Shown here: positions 57,282 to 64,000 of the stretch, one piece after another
How positions within the stretch are numbered: the first letter of the stretch is position 1
How the letters are laid out: the number at the start of each line of letters is the position of its first letter
Origin: Massilia sp. Root418
GTDB taxonomy: Bacteria; Pseudomonadota; Gammaproteobacteria; Burkholderiales; Burkholderiaceae_D
Length of the DNA stretch: 64,000 nt
Direction: 5' to 3'
Assembly: GCF_001425265.1 (NCBI RefSeq)
Contig: NZ_LMEC01000001.1
Span: forward strand, 950,036 to 1,014,035
Notes under the pieces: model-generated
The model's input: the letters and a program-made list of their open reading frames with translations, nothing else
Databases searched by the model: none
What the model was told of the DNA's origin: nothing
Translations under genes and position numbers: made by a program

Positions 57282-57335
57282 AGATGGAAAGCAGGGGTAT
57301 AAGATCGGGTTCACCAACATCAATGGAGGGACAAC

Positions 57336-58415
57336 ATGAAGAGATGGGCCATCGCGGCGCTGGCAGGCGCAACGGCATCCGCAGGCTGCGGCGCGCACGC
57401 CGCGGACAACGTGAGCATCTACGGCTTCCTGAAAGTCAACGTGGAAAGCGTGGCTGCGGGCGGCATCCGCCAGCAGCGGATATCGAACGACTTGTCCGTG
57501 CTCGGCTTGCGGGGTACGGAAGACCTGGGCGGCGGTCTGCAAGGGTTCTTCCAGATAGAAATGCCGGTGGCCGTCGATACCGGCGGCGGCGGGGACTTCA
57601 CGCGCAACACCGCCGTCGGCCTGCGCGGCAGCTTCGGCCAGGTGCTGCTGGGGATATGGGAATCGCCCTACCGCTATGTGTCGGTGTATGCGATAGACCC
57701 TTTTGCGGCGGGTATCTTCGCCTCCAACGCCATCATGGGAAATGGCTTTGCCACGGCGGCTAACGCCGTGGCGCCGGCCTCATTCGACCGCCGCCAGAAA
57801 AACCTGGTGCAGTATTCGACGCCGTCCTACCGCGGATGGAATGCGCGCGTGGCGGCCAGCGCGCGCGAAGAAAAGAACGGTGCCGCCAATCCCGGCATGG
57901 AGGCCGCCCTGGTGACGTATGAGGATGAGAAACTTTACCTGGCCTATGGCGCGGAACGCCACCGCGACTACTTCGCCACCAGGGGCAAGGACACCGGCCA
58001 CAAGCTGGGCCTGGCCTACAGCCTGGGCGGCACCCGCCTGCGCGCCGCCTTCGAACGGCTGCGCTACGCGCCCGCGCCGGGCCAGCACCTGAGCCGCAAC
58101 GCATGGCAACTGGCCGCCACGCACAACAGCGGCCCGCACATCTGGCGCGCCTCGCTGACCCGCGCGCTGGACACCAAGGGCAACGCCGCCACGGGTGTGG
58201 GCGGCGCCGGCAAGCCAGGGCCGGAGACGGGCGCGGCGCAGTACACCGCAGGCTACGGCTATGCCCTGTCCAGGCGCAGCGAGCTCTGGGCGGCCTACAC
58301 GCGCACGCGCAACGAAGCCCGTGCCATGTATAACCTGTCCGCCAACCCGATACCGGGCTTGGCTGCCGGGCAGGACCCGTCAGGCTTCGGCGTGGGTATT
58401 ACGCACAAGTTCTGA
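57336..58415 (+). CDS. Gram-negative (Neisseria-type) porin
   Basis: A 359-residue outer-membrane porin. The signal peptide ends at GCGAHAAD, the first strand is NVSIYGFLKVNVESV, and SVLGLRGTEDLGGGLQGFFQIE is the diagnostic second block. The chain ends GVGITHKF with C-terminal phenylalanine. It belongs with the import genes of the neighbouring operon and differs in sequence from the porin at 34037. GTATAC palindromes lie in its upstream region. Confidence 0.93.
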   Translation: MKRWAIAALAGATASAGCGAHAADNVSIYGFLKVNVESVAAGGIRQQRISNDLSVLGLRGTEDLGGGLQGFFQIEMPVAVDTGGGGDFTRNTAVGLRGSFGQVLLGIWESPYRYVSVYAIDPFAAGIFASNAIMGNGFATAANAVAPASFDRRQKNLVQYSTPSYRGWNARVAASAREEKNGAANPGMEAALVTYEDEKLYLAYGAERHRDYFATRGKDTGHKLGLAYSLGGTRLRAAFERLRYAPAPGQHLSRNAWQLAATHNSGPHIWRASLTRALDTKGNAATGVGGAGKPGPETGAAQYTAGYGYALSRRSELWAAYTRTRNEARAMYNLSANPIPGLAAGQDPSGFGVGITHKF

Positions 58416-58423
58416 ACCGGGCG

Positions 58424-60184
58424 TCAGAACTCTTCCCAGTCGCTGTCCGCGCCGTTGGCCACGCGCGGCTTGGACGCGGACTTCTGCGTGGCCTTGGGCT
58501 TGGACGGCAGCCGGTGCACAGGCGCCGCCGGCCTGGAAGGCTTGGCGGGCTGGGCCGGGCTGCTGGCGGCGCGCGCCGGACGGGCGGCCGGCGCGTACGC
58601 GGATGCGGCCAGCTTGCCATCGAGCTTGAACACGCTGACCACGCGGGTCAGGCCCTGGGCACGCTCGTTCAAGGAATCGGCTGCTGCGGCGGCTTCCTCA
58701 ACCAGCGCCACGTTTTGCTGCGTCAAGCCATCCATCTGCGTGATGGCGGCATGGATCTGGTCCAGTCCCATGGTCTGCTCCTGGCTGGCCTGCGTGATCT
58801 CGCTCATGATGCTGGTGACGCGCTGGATGCTGGTCACGATCTCCTGCATCGTGGCGCCGGCCTGATCCACCAGCTTGGCGCCGCTGCCCACCTTGTCCAC
58901 CGAATCGTCGATCAGGGCCTTGATTTCCTTGGCCGCCGCCGCCGAACGTTGCGCCAGGTTGCGCACCTCGGACGCCACCACCGCAAAGCCCCTGCCCTGC
59001 TCGCCCGCGCGCGCCGCTTCCACCGCCGCGTTCAGGGCCAGGATATTGGTCTGGAAGGCGATACCGTCGATCACGCCGATGATGTCCACGATCTTCTTGG
59101 ACGAATCGTTGATCGACCCCATGGTGTCCACCACCTGCGCCACCACCACGCCGCCCTTGATCGCCACCTCGGACGCGGACTGCGCCAGCTGGTTGGCCTG
59201 GCGCGAGTTCTCGGCGTTCTGCTTGACGGTGCCGGTCAGTTCCTCCATCGAGGACGCGGTTTCCTCCAGCGAGCCGGCCTGCTGGCCGGTGCGGTCCGAC
59301 AGGTCCATATTACCGGCGGCGATCTGGCCGGACGCGCTGGAGATGGTGTCGGTACTGCCGCGCACCTCGGCCACGATGGCCGCCAGGTTGGTCTTCATCT
59401 TGTCCAGCGCCGCCAGCAGCAGGCCGATTTCGCTGTTGCTGCGTTCTTCGACCTTGCCGGTCAGGTCGCCCTCGGCCACCTGGATGGCAATCTCCATGGC
59501 TTGCTGCAGCGGGCCGGAAATGGCCTTCACCAGCAGCATGCCGACAAACACCGACAGCGACACGCCGGCCAGCAGCACCACGATGGTGGTATTGCGGGCG
59601 CTATCGAGCCCGGACTGCACCGCCACGTCGTTGGCCTTGCCGCGCTGCTCGCTGTGTTCGGCCAGCGCTTTCAGGGCCACGTCGCCCACGCGGTAGGACG
59701 GATTGATGTTCTTGATCAGGACCATCTCCGCGTCGTCCCACTTGTCGGCCTTGATGGCGGCGGCGGCGGCCTTGATATGCTCCAGGCCGAGGCCCGCGCT
59801 CTTCTCGTACCAGTCCTGCGCCAGCTTCTTCTCCTCGGGCGACTGGATGCCGCCCAGGTAGTGCTCCCAGCGCCTGGCCGCGCGCGCCGAGGCGTCATCG
59901 ATGATGCCCCAGTGGACCGTCAGCGCGTGATCGTGCAGCTTGGACCACTCGAAAGCGGTGTTGTGCTGCAGCGCCTGCAGGATCTGGCTGCGGCTGGTTT
60001 CCATATCGAGCCGGATGGCGTTGCGCTCATTGGTGTTGGCCTGGTCGCTCAGCGTGACATCCTTGAGCAGGCTGACCGAGCGATTGGCGCTGTAGATCCC
60101 CATCGCGCCGATCGCCATGATCAGTGAGATCAGGATGGCCAGCGCGATTACGACCAGGTTCTTGATTTTCATATTAGCCAACAT
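58424..60184 (-). CDS. methyl-accepting chemotaxis protein with C-terminal pentapeptide
   Basis: A 586-residue receptor. A first helix (about 12-30) and a periplasmic four-helix-bundle-type sensor (NERNAIRLDMETSRSQILQA, about 35-190) precede the second helix, HAMP and a methylation/signalling domain with [22 protein letters not shown] Pro/Ala/Lys-rich tail ends DSDWEEF, a WxxF pentapeptide that tethers CheR and CheB. The start at 60184 has AAGGAG six bases upstream. Its ligand is unknown. Confidence 0.93.
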   Translation of the reverse strand: MLANMKIKNLVVIALAILISLIMAIGAMGIYSANRSVSLLKDVTLSDQANTNERNAIRLDMETSRSQILQALQHNTAFEWSKLHDHALTVHWGIIDDASARAARRWEHYLGGIQSPEEKKLAQDWYEKSAGLGLEHIKAAAAAIKADKWDDAEMVLIKNINPSYRVGDVALKALAEHSEQRGKANDVAVQSGLDSARNTTIVVLLAGVSLSVFVGMLLVKAISGPLQQAMEIAIQVAEGDLTGKVEERSNSEIGLLLAALDKMKTNLAAIVAEVRGSTDTISSASGQIAAGNMDLSDRTGQQAGSLEETASSMEELTGTVKQNAENSRQANQLAQSASEVAIKGGVVVAQVVDTMGSINDSSKKIVDIIGVIDGIAFQTNILALNAAVEAARAGEQGRGFAVVASEVRNLAQRSAAAAKEIKALIDDSVDKVGSGAKLVDQAGATMQEIVTSIQRVTSIMSEITQASQEQTMGLDQIHAAITQMDGLTQQNVALVEEAAAAADSLNERAQGLTRVVSVFKLDGKLAASAYAPAARPARAASSPAQPAKPSRPAAPVHRLPSKPKATQKSASKPRVANGADSDWEEF

Positions 60185-60198
60185 GTGATACTCCTTGC

Positions 60199-64000
<3,802 letters not shown>

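Overview
The window is a high-GC chromosomal segment of a Gram-negative bacterium, most likely a betaproteobacterium of the Oxalobacteraceae (Massilia/Duganella/Janthinobacterium type). This rests on the Neisseria-type porins, the PEP-CTERM and JDVT-CTERM-like sorting signals, chemoreceptors of betaproteobacterial type and dense overlapping catabolic operons. I place the family by gene content only. I saw no rRNA, tRNA, CRISPR array, insertion sequence or phage gene, and no gene-free stretch longer than about 250 bases.

Region 1 (1-8511): an ECF sigma factor and its zinc-finger anti-sigma factor lie divergent from a glutamic-type (CPBP) intramembrane protease of the MrtJ/JDVT-CTERM kind. After the protease comes its apparent single substrate, an exported cytochrome c with five Ig-like repeats and a GGGGC-type C-terminal sorting signal. 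A TlpA thioredoxin, a DUF4266 lipoprotein, a DUF3570 outer-membrane protein, DsbD and thioredoxin reductase follow. Two outward-facing promoter-like elements with the same form (TGAACC-N16-GTAT) sit in the divergent gap, so the sigma factor probably controls both itself and the sorting/redox operon.

Region 2 (8562-10624): an enoyl-CoA-hydratase-like protein, a DJ-1/PfpI protein and a DUF2059-like exported protein.

Region 3 (10670-27215): a catabolic island for an unidentified, probably nitrogen-heterocyclic, substrate. It holds a molybdenum hydroxylase pair, UbiX, a CobW GTPase, a BMP-type nucleoside/purine ABC importer and an 8-oxoguanine-deaminase-like amidohydrolase. A second transcript carries two ACMSD-family amidohydrolases, one without its HxH metal motif, and a UbiD decarboxylase. 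A LysR regulator is divergent, and an orphan TrpX-like periplasmic binding protein follows.

Region 4 (27205-32223): two neighbouring genes encode the same unusual architecture, signal peptide - beta domain - PEP-CTERM - second signal peptide - homologous beta domain - PEP-CTERM. Each looks like two complete exosortase substrates made as one chain. A chemoreceptor follows.

Region 5 (32298-45587): a complete lower kynurenine/3-hydroxyanthranilate meta-cleavage pathway, from kynureninase to pyruvate and acetyl-CoA, with an amino-acid permease, a porin and a beta-propeller periplasmic protein. Kynurenine 3-monooxygenase is not in the window.

Region 6 (45756-58415): thirteen tightly packed genes on one strand (FAH-family hydrolase, NitT/TauT-type ABC importer, VOC proteins, alpha/beta hydrolase, DapA-family lyase, RidA, RutE-like reductase, TauE-type exporter, GntR and LysR regulators). 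A divergent 2-hydroxyacid dehydrogenase, a third VOC protein and a second porin flank it. The substrate is unknown.

Region 7 (58424-64000): a chemoreceptor with a C-terminal WEEF pentapeptide, then the carbamoyl phosphate synthase large subunit, cut by the window end. This CarB has a degenerate allosteric domain and an extra C-terminal domain resembling nucleoside 2-deoxyribosyltransferases.
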